Source: Chamaecyparis obtusa
Lineage: Eukaryota > Streptophyta > Pinopsida > Cupressales > Cupressaceae
Length of the DNA: 64,000 bases
Direction: 5' to 3'
Assembly: GCA_027943335.1 (NCBI GenBank)
Contig: BSBK01002159.1
Coordinates: 1,787,501 to 1,851,500 of the forward strand
Shown here piece by piece: positions 12,701-25,136 of this stretch. Position 1 is the stretch's first letter, and each line of letters opens with the position of its first letter. The position numbers were made by a program, and so were the translations under genes. The notes beneath the pieces were generated by a model. The model was not told the origin of the DNA, did no database searches, and worked only from the letters and a program-made list of their open reading frames with translations.

Positions 12701-13427
12701 CGCCTCAAATATGCAATTGGGTTGCTTTATAGTTGACCCAGGTCGTGTACTATTTATAAAACCCGCAATATTCCCTGTTGCTTTTGGCCTTCCATCAATG
12801 TATATAGCCACACTTTTGCTTTGATTATTGTCTTGCTGTTGTATATAATTTTCCGAGAGTGCATACCTACGCATACTTTTTTTATATTGAACAATATGCA
12901 TCCAACTTTTGTAATCGTAACATGGTCCAACATACTCCATCAATTCAGAAACTTTGTTGTAAGACACGTTTATGCCATCCATAGAAAATAGGCCCAAACC
13001 ATGTAATGATGATGGTGCTATGCAATATATCCTCTCATTAACACAAAAATCAGTGTTTATTGGAGGAAGTTCCTTGGGTACCCAATGTTTCTGTAGATGT
13101 TGGTACCTCAAGGGCACCTCGATGTCGCCTTTCGTCTCATCATCATAAGAACATGACCCCCCTTGAGCAAGGAAAAATTTCATGTGTTTATTGAATTTCC
13201 TTCTAGTCCTTTGACCTCTAGTTAATCTCCCTATTCTAGATAAACTGCATGTCTCACTTTCCTCTTCTATTCCTATATTTCCCTCACTCGAGGAAGACAC
13301 TTCTGACAAATACCTATTTGCTGGTACCTGAAAATGGGAGAGATCTTAGAAGACATCAATCTTACTATTGATAAGTGTATTAAATAGACTTTCTATAAGG
13401 TGTATTGACTTATACCTGTCGATCCAT
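9750..13427 (-). CDS. SET-domain / TNP1-like fusion gene of the CACTA element (14 predicted exons, 713 codons)
   Basis: Exons I can join in phase with GT-AG borders: 13427-13416, 13327-12584, 12486-12418, 12301-12074, 11969-11909, 11734-11618, 11449-11318, 11179-11161 (19-nt micro-exon, least certain), 11002-10730, 10638-10542, 10433-10299, 10177-10096, 10023-9946 and 9844-9750. They sum to 2142 nt with no internal stop. Residues about 100-240 look like a SET domain: HGLGLF (113-118), GNIAGFINSTRP (189-200), PNC (207-209) and GEELLIDYN (230-238). SET domains methylate protein lysines, often on histones. The usual NHS is NST here, so activity is uncertain. Residues about 460-630 resemble the plant En/Spm Transposase_24/TNP1 family, with a KHRTHKLGSGGF-type core. 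The two parts are linked by a Pro/Ser/Thr-rich stretch and a predicted helical segment (exon 4). It lies downstream of the TNP2 gene on the same strand. The gene model is inferred; the SET motifs are directly visible. Confidence 0.75.
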
Positions 13428-13781
13428 GAGACTGTGTGGGATGCTCTTGAAAGGGGTTCAATTTCCTGCAAATGTAATTCAATTATCGTGAGCATAATCA
13501 CATCATAATCATAATCACATCCATCATAAGCATCACATAAAAATTAAAAACATTAAAACGTACACATTATAACACTTAAATCAGGCTCACATTAATATGT
13601 GTTCTAAATAGTTTTATTTAATTAATTTAGATTAATAGTTAATTTAGATTAGCAGTATTCTATTTGTAGTTGAAACTTGTAGCTTTTAAATAGATAATGA
13701 ATAAACTATGTAACCATTTAAGACAAATATATTTCTATCAAGAAATGAATATTAAATACATTAAGGATTGATGGCATACCT

Positions 13782-13826
13782 TTAAATTTCATCATCATCA
13801 TCCTCATCATCATCATCATCATCATC

Positions 13827-13862
<36 letters not shown>

Positions 13863-16800
13863 ATTGTCATCATTGTCGTCATCATCAACATCATCATCAT
13901 CAACATCAACATCATCTTCATCATCATCATCAGTAGCAGCATCATCGTCATCATCTTCTTCTTCTTCTTCATGAAAATTTGTCTCAGGAACATCATCCAA
14001 TAATTGTCGATCGTGATCATCATCTACATCATCTTCTACTTCTTCGGTATCTTCTTCTTCCATCGCATTATACTTTATCGGCCTTCCTCTCGGTTCATGT
14101 CTAACAACAAATGACCAACCCGGTTTATGTGAAACCTCTGAGTAAAATACCTGCTCACATTGGCTTGGAAGAACATAGGGCTCATCCCCAACTGGCTCAA
14201 ACGACCTTGTATTAACCATTGTAAATCCATTATCATGTTCAATAACAGTTCTATTAGGATCATTTGGATTAAGTCGTAGCCTGTACCATTTGACAACGAA
14301 GAGTACTAATTTGAAGGAACTAAAGTCGCACTCAAGTATATCATCCAAAATGCCATAGTATTGATTTTTAGACTCTTGAGGATCTAAGTCATTTCTAGAT
14401 GAAATATTAGTCACTTGAAAGACTGCAGTTATTCCAGAATCACAAGTTTTCTTCGTGTCATCCAACACTTTGACGTGAAATTTTTGACCATTACAGAACA
14501 TACCCTTGTGGTGTTTAACCTGCAATAATATGTGAAACATGTCAAAATTATTATATCGTGAGTTGATAAACATACGGGTGATTAATAATTTTGTACGTAC
14601 CTGGAAATCTCTTAAACCATATGCTAAATCTATTTCCCTTTGCGTAACATTAGAATCTCCATTACAATGAGCTTCTTTAACCAATGAAGATACACCTTCC
14701 CATGTTGATGTGTGACCAGAATGTTGACATTGTTCAATCCATACCGTCATCCAATCAAGATTGTTTGCAATATACAAATGGAGTGCATCCCACTCTCGAG
14801 CAACTGTACAAAAAAAAAATAGACGACTTACAACCGATTTATTTTGAAGATTAAGAAATAATTTATTACAATAACATCTTATAATTTATTACCTGTCACT
14901 TTCCTCAATCTACCTTTCCCCATCAAGTACTCCCCTTTGAATTTTTTAAAAGGGTCGAGATCCCAAATGCGATCTACATGGATATTTGAAGCAAACTTAG
15001 GAAGATATTCAGTAATGTACACCATAGTTTGGTATACCATGTATCCCTCTACCATAGAACCCTCAGGATGTGCTCTTTGTCGAACCAAAGCCTTCAAAGA
15101 TTTCAAGTGCCTCTCAACCATCCACATTGACCTAGTGTGTGCAGGTCCACACAATTCAATCTCCTCAACTTGGTGTATGAGGTAGTGTTCTTGTGCATTG
15201 AAAAAAGTTGGAGGTAGACACTTTTGCATTTCACACAATAAATGAGGAATTCTTCTCTTCCAATAGTTTATATCTTCTTTATGGATTTCTTTAGATGACA
15301 ACCACCTACATTAAGAGATTCAAGTCACAAAAAATATATAAATACGAGACTTTACAAAATAATATACAATAGATTACATAGCAAGAAAAACAAATCACGA
15401 ATATAATAAATATATACAACAAATTGAACAGATATTACTACTTACCTCATGTATTTTCCAAGATCATATATCACTTGTTTGATGTTATTGTTGAAGTGCT
15501 CTGGGAGAGATAGAGGTAGCACGTACTGCAGTAATTATAAACCAATCATTTCATTATTTTCTAACATAACATAATGAATAGTACACGTAGTTTATGAATA
15601 TATTGTAAATACAGAAGAACATAACTTACCTTGATGAAAGTATGCCAATCATGCATTTTGAGCCCTGGCCCAAATTCACTTTTCTTTGATATGAGATTGC
15701 TTATGTTCCCAGCAAATCCTGTGGGAAATCAAATTTTTCGTATGACTTCTTTTATGGCATCACTTTGCTGCTCTGTTAATAACCAAGGAAGGGCACTTAT
15801 ATTAATCTGATCTCTATTGCTATTTGAGTGAATGAAATTCTTCAGTGCATGATTGGATTCATGAATGTCATTACAAATTTTGACAATTTTTTCTTTGTCA
15901 CGCCTTCCATCCAGTATTTTCCACAATGTCTCTGTTATATTCTTTCCAACATGCATAAGATCAAACAAATGCACAATTTGTAGGTCCTCGTAGTAGGGTA
16001 ACCTACTAAATTATCTGGGATAGCTTTTTAGTCCCTTTGGAAGGTTGTCAGTAGTGCCTTGACGACCTTCACGATCATCAATTACATAATTAGTAAACAA
16101 AAATCACAATAGAAATATATAAATTACAAACATAAACCATTAAGTGGAACGACATTACCTCGACGATTAATTCTATTATATTCCAACTTCCATAGGCGAG
16201 GTGTCATTCTTCGTGGCTTTGATGTAGTCTCTTCTTTCCCATTGAAAAGATGTTTTTCCATACTTCGATACTTATGATTCCTGTGGAGGAAGTGTCTGTA
16301 CTCATCAAACACATGCTTTCCTAAACTTTTTGAATGACGAGATTTCATCTTTGGACCACAAACTGGACATGCAAATTTTCCCTTTGTTTGAAGACCTACA
16401 AGATAATGATATAATTGGATTATTAAATATGTTGATTTTTATAATTAGAATTATCATGCGCAACTTGAATTCACTATAACATACCACAAAAATGTGTTAG
16501 CCCTGGGGCATCATGTATTGTCCATACAAGTATTGCATGGAATTGAAATTGTCTTTGTCCTATTGGTCTAGACACGTCATACATAGTGACACCGTTCCAT
16601 AACTCCACCAACTCGTCAATAAGAGGCTCAATATATACATTCATATCTTTAACTTGATATTTACCTACTTGAATGAACAGTAACATTACATAATTATTGT
16701 GACCATTTTACTGTAAGATTTGTAAGTACATGTAAATTAATAACTATCAAATGATAAAATACCTAGAACAATCATTGCCAACATAATGTGCTCCCTCTTT

Positions 16801-18043
16801 ATTGACATCCACGGAGGAATGTTATTGTTGATAACAAAAACAAGCCACACCGAGCAAACAGATCTCATCTCTCCAAATGGATTGACACCATCCGCTGCCA
16901 ATGAAAGCCTGAGATTACGAGGTTCTTCTTTGAAGTGTTGCCACTTTTCCTCTATGTGCATAAATGCCGAACCATCCACAGGGATTTGAATAATGTCATC
17001 TCGACTTCTATTGCGTGCATGGTAATCCATAAATTGTGCCAAGCTAGTACACCTGAATAATTGTCGCATCCGTGGAATAATGGGGATGTAACGAAGAACC
17101 TTGTGAGGCACCTTTTTTGTTATTTGATCTGTTCGATATCTACTCATATGACATACAGGGCATTGTGTTGCAAATTCATGTTCTTTATAATATATAATAT
17201 GATCATTGGGACAAGCATGTATTGCTTGATACTCCATTCCAATATCTTTCATAATAGCAGATAATTCTCAATATGAGCGAGGTAGAATATTTGATGGTGG
17301 TAACAAAAACTCGCCTATCAATCTACAACAAAAAATATAATTTGTTAATATAAACAATATTAGTGGTACATTATTCACCCTTTGTTAACTATAAAGACAT
17401 ATATGACATACCTTAACATACGTGACATTGTTATGTTGGATAAACCATTCATAACCTTCAAGTTCAACAACAACAATACAACAGAGAGAAGAGTTGTTTG
17501 GGAGTCTTTGTATAGGGGCTCGTATGCCTTCTCAAGTAGAGGTACATCAAGGCTATCATCACCATCATGATCAGATCCGCTTGGACTAAATGTGTCATGG
17601 ATCAATGTATTTATACCATTATCTTCAATTGTGTTTTCTGGCGCATGATCGTCATCTTCCATGGGATCATTATCTTCACCTTGGATATTCGCACCCCCAT
17701 GTTCCTCCATATCATGTACTTCCCTGGGGAGATCAACCTATATAAAATTGATTAACATAAATAAACCATGATCTTCAACTCATCATCAAGTGATTTCATA
17801 TGTATATAAATTGTTAAAATGATATAATGAACAACTTACCAGTGGATGATAGTCATGCCCCCCTTCAATGTGACCATTCTCCCTACAATGTCTCTTAACT
17901 GTTTTGATTAGCAATCTTCTACGGTTTAAGCCCTTACAAATTTTGCAGGGACAATAACATTTTCCATCACCTTTTCTTTTCAAGTTAGACCACAATCTAG
18001 CGATTGTCTCCCTATTTTGTTCTTCACTTATATTATCTGACAT
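13782..18043 (-). pseudogene. TNP2-type CACTA transposase gene, interrupted by nonsense codons
   Basis: The minus-strand exons carry the canonical En/Spm transposase order. The transposase-associated Cys/His domain is at 18043-17840 (CPCKICKG, HCRENGH). An acidic linker at 17737-17412 ends in the PLY...NGLSN region. The TNP2 core is at 17322-15729, with HACPNDHIIYYKEHE, CPVCHMSRYR, LAADGVNPFGEM, WTIHDAPGL, FACPVCG and FDLMHVGKN. A DUF4218-like exon is at 15301-14893 (IPHLLCEMQ, PPTFFN, RSMWMVERHLKSLK). A DUF4216-like exon at about 14521-13782 (YYGILDDILECD, YVLPSQCEQVFY) ends in a long poly-Asp tail. Exon borders from 18043 to 16159 join in phase. TGA at 17270-17268 and TAA at 16013-16011 interrupt the frame, so the protein is probably not made full length. 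The TGA is one C-to-T step from CGA. Confidence 0.88.
13785..13985 (-). repeat. Asp-rich low-complexity coding tract (GAT/GAC repeat)
   Basis: A run of ATC/GTC triplets on the plus strand encodes dozens of Asp residues with a few Glu, Val and Ala residues at the C-terminus of the TNP2 protein. It ends the frame at DEI-stop. Mixed GAT and GAC codons argue that it has been kept as an acidic tail and is not only a fresh microsatellite. Confidence 0.85.
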
Positions 18044-18880
18044 GATCGTTCTTCGCAGGAAGCAAAAATTGGGCTATGAAAACTTCGGTCTACAACTTTC
18101 AGTGACTAAGCAAAATTGTCAAAAGTACACAAATCTTCTTAGACCTAGTTAAATCCTTTAATATTTTAAAAGTCTAGTTAAAATATACATTAGATTAAAA
18201 AATATACAATTTTCATGCCTGAGCACGCGGCTACGACTAGTGCAATGGTCTTCTTGCTTAGCTCTAGAAGCTCTCTAGCAATCAAAACATATAAGCTACA
18301 AGGCCTAACAGCAATTTCAAAACATATAAGCTACAAGGCAAGACATATTACATGACATGGCAAAAGGATTAAAATATACATTAGATTAAAATATATACAA
18401 TTTTCAAACCTGAGCGCGCGGCTATAACTCGTGCAATGGTCTTCTTGCTTAGCTCTAGAAGCTCTCCAGCAATCAAAACATATAAGCTATTAGAATTCAT
18501 TAACTTTCTGTAATTGGAAAACTCTATTTGATATTAGACCGTAAACTACTACTATTCTCTCCATAAGAACTAAGTAAAAAATTCTTTCAAGTTCACATCC
18601 ATGATTCCCTTTAGATTAAAATATACAGCAAAAATAAGCTAAAAGTCTAGTTAAAATATACATTAGATTAAAAAATATACAATTTTCAAACCTGAGCGCG
18701 CGGCTATAACTCGTGCAATGGTCTTCTTGCTTAGCTTTAGAAGCTCTCCAGCAATCAAAACATATAAGCTACAAGGCCTAATAGCAATTTCAAAACAAGG
18801 GTCATCAAAAGAACCAAAAACAATGTGTGCAAACAATACCTTGTGAAGTGGTATAGACAATTAGAAGATGCTACTATGTG
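18044..18880. repeat. Upstream region of the TNP2 gene with a three-fold repeat
   Basis: A module containing AATATACATTAGATTAAAA, a GAGC(A/G)CGCGGCTA word and TGCAATGGTCTTCTTGCTTA followed by AGCTCTAGAAG occurs at about 18178-18350, 18370-18490 and 18655-18790. The block lies between the transposase start and the right-arm subterminal repeats, so it may be 5' untranslated or intronic sequence. No coding potential is convincing. Confidence 0.5.
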
Positions 18881-20426
18881 CTAGGGAACTTCTTAGAACT
18901 GTTGGTATATTCTTACAACTTGTTACACCTGGGATATTCTTCTCTGTAGATGCTACTGTGTGCCGTGGTCCAAATGGGCCCATAAATGTGGTTGAATAGC
19001 AATACATTCAAGTGGCTTACACAAGGGACAGTCACTTTGAGATATCCTCATGTGTGACTGTCCTTGTCACAAATGAGGACATCTCACAGTGACTGTCCCT
19101 TGTGTAATTGCCACTTGAATGAGGTCAGTCACTGTAAAGACAACATGATAATGTACACATACAATGAGTGTACATTATCATGTTGTCTTTACAATGGCTG
19201 CCCTCATGTTGTATATTCTTCTCTGTAGATGCTACTACGTGCTAGGGAACTTCTTAGAACTGTTGGTATATTCTTACAACTTGTTACACCTGGGATATTC
19301 TTCTCTGTAGATGCTACTGTGTGTCGTGGTCCAAACGGGCCCATAAATGTGGTTGAATAGCAATACATTCAAGTGGCAATTACACAAGGGACAGTCACTG
19401 TGAGATGTCCTCATGTGTGACTGTCCTTGTCACAAATGAGGACATCTCACAGTGACTGTCCCTTGTGTAATTAAGTATTGTGGGGAAGCATTCTAAATAA
19501 CCAAAGCCGCTAACAATAAATTCAAAACAGATATGTCCTCATTTCTGGGTATTTTAGCTCTCTAACAGCTGAATACCAGATTAAATAATAATGACAAAAG
19601 AAAAATAAACCCAACGTACTCAGAAATTGTAGCTGTGATTTTGCGGAGGGAATCTCTCTCGTCGCTGTTGAAAACACAAATGACAACCCGCTTGATTTCG
19701 CAGAGGGAATCTCTCTCGGTGCTGTTCAAAACACAAATGACAACCCCCTTTGTTCAAAACACAAATGATAACCCGCTTGATTTCGCGGAGGGAATCTCTC
19801 TCGGCGCTGTTGAAAACACAAATGACAACGTTCCTTTTTTTTTTTGCACTTATATCCTGACCAACATAAGGTCCATTTGTAATACAACATGATAATGTAC
19901 ACTTACAGTGAGTGTACATTATCATGTTGTCCTTAGAGTGACTATCCTCATTTGTTGAAGAAGAAAAGCATTAATGTGGCTGAATAGCAATACATTCAAG
20001 TGGCAATTACACAAGGGACAGTCACTATGAGATGTCCTCATTTGTGACTGTCCTTACAGTGAGTGTACATTATCATGGTGTCTTTAGAGTGACTATCCTC
20101 ATTTGTTGAAGAAGAAAAGCATTAATGTGGTTCAATAGCAATACATTCAAGTGGCAATTACACAAGGGACAATCACTGTGAGATGTCCTCATGTGTGACT
20201 GTCCTTGTCACAAATGAGGACATCTCACAATGACTGTCCCTTGTGTAATTCAAGTGGCAATTACACAAGGGACAGTCACTGTGAGATGTCCTCATTTGTG
20301 ACTGTCCTTACAATGAGTGTACATTATCATGTTGTCTTTAGAGTGACTGTCCTCATTTGTTGAAGAAGAAAAGCATTAATGTGGTTCAATAGCAATATAT
20401 TCAAGTGGCAATTACACAAGGGACAA
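18881..20426. repeat. CACTA right-arm subterminal repeats, part 1
   Basis: Same modules as the left arm, mainly inverted relative to it, including the GTAGCATCTACAGAGAAG-type block. A partial copy of the right-terminal sequence lies at about 19480-19880, with three CGGAGGGAATCTCTCTC words. The solo LTR interrupts the array at 20426; the same repeat unit resumes at 22456. Confidence 0.7.
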
Positions 20427-22450
20427 TGTCATGAGCCGTGACATATTGAACTTAGTATAATAATAAAATGATTAGATGATATATAATAATCTATTATTAA
20501 CAGTATATAACAATAATATATAATTATTATCAAAAGATAATAATAATATATAGTTAGCATAATAAGTAATATGTTAATTAAATAATATTAAAATATTAAT
20601 AAATAATATAATTATGATTATAATTATAATATAAATTAATAATAAATAATTATTAATAAATTATATATATTATATTATAATAATATATTAAGTAATAATA
20701 TTAAATCAATTATTGATATAATAATTTTAATATATAAATAATATTAATAAACCTCTCAATATAAAACAATATGTTATCACTATAATAATATTTATTATAA
20801 TATTATTAATATTACTAACATCATTAATTATAATATTTAATAATAACAATAACATTAATAATAATAATAATAATAATAACGTTTAAAGCAATATCGAATA
20901 TCTGTAATCGATATACATCTACATTAAACATCTGCATTATCTATCACGATGAGGAATGAAGAAGTGATACAACAATCACTAGTCATTACACATCGATACC
21001 ATGAGAGGATGATTAATGAACCAAATACTATGAAGTCAAGATCAACATGATATGAATAAGGGATAGGTCGCTATGTGTTTTAGAAGATGTATTGATAAGC
21101 AAGAAGAATAACCATTCATATATTATAAATAATCATTAATTGCACAAGTTTAGACAATGACATATCCGATAAAGCAATATCAAACATGAAGACCCGCTAG
21201 CAAATATGCACCATCACTTCCTATGTTATCATGACAATAACATAAACTAGATTGAATTCTACTATCTATATCAATAGACACCACATAGGAGGATATCGAC
21301 TAAAGGATTGAAAGATTATCGATTGTCTGAGATAAACCACATCTTGTAGAAACACAAAAGCATCAGTGATTATATCACAAGCTATTGATGAATGAGGCAT
21401 CAGTCATGGATAATAAGTACAATGTATCCTTAAGTATTAATAGGAATGGAAGTCAATTTGAAGATCAAACTCCATTACCAGCAATCAACCAATAAATGGA
21501 CAATTATCAGAAAATGATATCGACTTATATCAGAGTAGAAAGATTGGATATCATCATAACAATATGGGATAAGGCAAGAGTTAATATCGATTGACTAAAT
21601 ACTAATGATAGTTAGACCAAACTAATACAAACACAATGGATGTTAACTACTGGTTGCACTACCAATTAGGGAAGATTACCTTCATAAAAAGATTTGATAT
21701 TGAGTCAATCTGGGAGTTATCTATGATTAGAAAATAATGAAATAATATTATGTGAACTGTCGGATTATGGAAAGGTGTGATTAACAAAGGGACATGGAGG
21801 AAGAAACAAGACACGTCTCATTCATAGCATCTCTTCATTTGTTAAAGACAATATAAGAATGCATTCTCGTCAGTCACTCAAGGCATCATTAGAACTTTAT
21901 TTACTTATCCATATTTGGATATACTCAATAGAGCATCTGCCTTTGGCAGTTTGGTTTCAAGTTTATCATTGCAGATCAGAGACAACACCATGATTGCACA
22001 GATAGAAAGGATAGTCAGAAACAGCATCAATATTTGAAGTTGCAAGCATATAATTCAGAATCTGAAATAGCAACATATCACTCATAGCGATATTACACAT
22101 TTGCATAATTACATCATCATATCAGACACAGCAAATACATTGCTGTAAGCAATACTTATTGATTGTATATCGATATTGTTTATATCAGACATACCATCAT
22201 TATACTATCACTATAAGTGATAGGAAACATCATATTCATAGCATATTTCATATCATTATATCCGACAGTGCTATTAAACATATTGGTATCAATATCATCT
22301 TGCACACATATTGTGATTGAATCTGAAATAGCGGTTGATATCTTAAGTAACCTCCATTACTTAGTTTAATTGTAAGTATCTGATAGAGTAAGTCTGAGAA
22401 GTGGAGTAATTGTTCCTGTTTTCCAAGTTAGCCAAAAAGGGGACATTACA
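20427..22450. mobile_element. Solo LTR, 2024 bp, inside the CACTA right arm
   Basis: Starts TGTCATGAGCCGTGACAT and ends GGGGACATTACA, the TG...CA ends of an LTR. It is flanked by a perfect 5-bp duplication, GACAA (20422-20426 and 22451-22455). Removing it restores the subterminal repeat reading GGGACAATCACTGTGAG, as in neighbouring units. The interior is extremely AT-rich with ATAATAATA tracts (about 20440-20880) and has no coding region, primer-binding site or second LTR. It is therefore most simply a solo LTR left after LTR-LTR recombination. The family is uncertain; a gypsy-type element is a guess. Confidence 0.82.
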
Positions 22451-22455
22451 GACAA

Positions 22456-23392
22456 TCACTGTGAGATGTCCTCATGTGTGACTATCCTTGTCACAAATGA
22501 GGACATCTCACAATGACTGTCCCTTGTGTAATTCAAGCGGCAATTACACAAGGGAGAGTCACTGTGAGATGTCCTCATTTGTGACTATCCTTACAGTGAG
22601 TGTACATTATCATGTTGTCTTTAGAGTGACTGTCCTCATTTGTTGAAGAAGAAAAGCATTAATGTGGTTCAATAGCAATACATTCAAGTGACAATTACAC
22701 AAGGGACAATCACTGTGAGATGTCCTCATGTGTGACTATCCTTGTCACAAATGAGGACATCTCACAATGACTGTCCCTTATGTAATTCAAGCGGAAATTA
22801 CACAAGGGACAGTCACTGTGAGATGTCCTCATTTGTGACTATCCTTATAGTGAGTGTACATTATCATGTTGTCTTTAGAGTGACTGTCCTCATTTGTTGA
22901 AGAAGAAAAGCATTAATGTGGTTCAATAGAAATACATTAAAGTGGCAATTACACAAGGGACAATCACTGTGAGATGTCCTCATGTGTGACTGTCCTTGTC
23001 ACAAATGAGGACATCTCACAATGATTGTCCCTTGTGTAATTCAAGCAGCAATTACACAAGGGACAGTCACTGTGAGATGTCCTCATTTGTGACTATCCTT
23101 ACAGTGAGTGTACATTATCATGTTGTCTTTAGAGTGACTGTCCTCATTTGTTGAAGAAGAAAAGCATTAATGTGGTTCAATAGCAATACATTCAAGCGGC
23201 AATTACACAAGGGACAGTCACTGTGAGATGTCCTCATTTGTGACTGTCCTTACAGTGAGTGTACATTATCATGTTGTCTTTAGAGTGACTGTCCTCATTT
23301 GTTGAAGAAGAAAAGCATTAATGTGGTTCAATAGCAATACATTCAAGTGGCAATTACACAAGGGACAATCGATCACTGTGAGATGTCCTCAT
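22456..23392. repeat. CACTA right-arm tandem array of about 250-bp units
   Basis: About four head-to-tail copies, with starts near 22606, 22856, 23108 and 23260. Each contains GTGTACATTATCATGTTGTC, a GAAGAAGAAAAGCATTAATG word and an internal inverted pair built on ACAAGGGACA and TGTCCCTTGTGT. The regular period and low divergence suggest recent amplification. Confidence 0.7.
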
Positions 23393-24880
23393 GTGTGACC
23401 TTTGTGAAGGCAAGTGCCAATTTGTACCCAAGTTACCAATATTGTGGCAAAAGTGGGAATGAAGCATTTAGGGGTCAAATTGGGCAAAGAAGTGTAGAAG
23501 TGGCCTATGTGAGGTCTAAATAGCCTAACTAAGTCATGGTTAGGGTCTTATGGTGTTTGAAAAATAAGTTTTGAACCAAAATCCCAAAGGTTGTAACAAG
23601 TTGTCAATGTTGTCATTCACAACATTGACAACATTTGTGCAAGGGAGCATTTTCGAGTAAGATGGTTATGTAACTATATGAAACCATTGAATTAGGCATC
23701 AGATCAACTATAAGAGGCCTCCATCGATCTGTGCAAAAGGTTGGGGGGAAAAACATTTGGAATTAAGAAGATTTGTAGAGTAACACGGTTTTAGTGAATT
23801 CTTGAGTTTTTTTGTTTCTTTGTTTTCAGTTGATTAATGGATTAGATAGCTCACAGTGTCTATTGGAAAAGTTAGTACAAGTTGTTTTTTTATTCTGTGT
23901 TGTGTTTTTTTTGAGTTTTGAAGCATTCCAACTAGTTTTTTAATTCTTTTGTTAAGTACCCTATCATTGGTTTGAACCAGGCAGGTTGAACAAATGGAGT
24001 CTTAGCTCATCATTCCATTGTCAATTTTGTACGGGCTCTTGGAATGGGTGAGGAGACTCCATGTACAATATGTTTGGAAGGAGGGGCCCTGGGAAGCTCA
24101 TTTTCTATGTTTGCAATGATGTCCTAGGTGAGTCAGTTGAGCACAGTTAGGGATGACAAATCATTACAAGAAGATTACAACAAGTTGAATGCATTGGTTG
24201 CTTCAACTAAAATCTCATGGAGAGGTAGACACACATCTAAAGAAGCCCCAAGTCAAATTAGAAGATTGGGTGAGCTTCTTTGGCTGCTAAGAAAACAAAC
24301 TCTTAGTCAGACTGTCCAAGTTGTGTCAAAATACTTGTTTTCAGGCATGGCTGTAGCAGTTGGTGTACAAAAAATCTAGGAGGAGAAGACCTTAGATATC
24401 TTGGAGTTCTCAATAAAGGGCATCTGAATCCTAAGCCCTTTAGGTGGCTTAATATAAACAAAAAGGCTTGACAAAGGCCTAATTGCTAGCAGCCTATTTT
24501 TGGGTGCAATTTGCATGGTTTGATGAACCGGATTGAAGTACTGATGAAAAGTATAGGTGAAGGAGTAATATTGAAACCAATAGAGGTCCTAGTGGCCAGC
24601 CTCTCCATGGAGTAAAGTTCTAGTTGAATGTGTTTCAATTTGTGAAGACACGACTAGGAGTGTCCTAGTAGCTAGATTGGTATTGAGCAGAGTTCGTTGT
24701 ATTTCTTGTTGGTGTGCACTAGTTGAAGGAGTGGGATCTTGGGTAGAGATACCTAAAGAGTGTAGGGATAGTTAAGTACCCTATCAAGTCAAAACATTGG
24801 CCTAAAGAGACCCTAGTGAAGGATAGGGAGTGAGCAAGACAAAGTGTTACATCAATTAACAAGATCATTTTTTGGTAATT
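23393..24880. other. Unassigned insertion within the right-arm repeats
   Basis: The repeats stop after CCTCATGTGTGAC and resume at about 24880 with GTGTACATTATCATG. The interval contains an 83-codon open stretch (24128-24379) of unknown identity and a phrase, GTTAAGTACCCTATCA, repeated at about 23953 and 24773. It may be an old retroelement piece. I could not see LTRs, a primer site or target duplications. Confidence 0.3.
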
Positions 24881-25136
24881 GTGTACATTATCATGTTGTC
24901 TTTACAGTGACTGTCCTCATTTGTTGAAGAAGAAAAGCATTAATGTGGTTCAATAGCAATACATTCAAGTGGAAATTACACAAGGGAATATCACTATGAG
25001 ATGTCCTAAGTGTGACTGTCCTTGTCACAAATGAGGACATCTCACAGTGACTGTCCCTTGTGTAATTGCCACTTGAATGAGGACAGTCACTGTAAAGACA
25101 ACATGATAATGTACACAAGTACCGTGAAGGTAGTCG
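24881..25136. repeat. CACTA right-arm subterminal repeats, part 2
   Basis: One more pair of the subterminal modules, ending with an inverted GACAACATGATAATGTACAC copy. It adjoins the right-terminal duplicated block. Confidence 0.65.

Noticed and set aside
12551..13309. SET gene as an ordinary host gene next to a transposon
   Set aside because: It lies between matched CACTA termini with target duplications, on the same strand as TNP2, and its exons join in phase into the TNP1-like exons.
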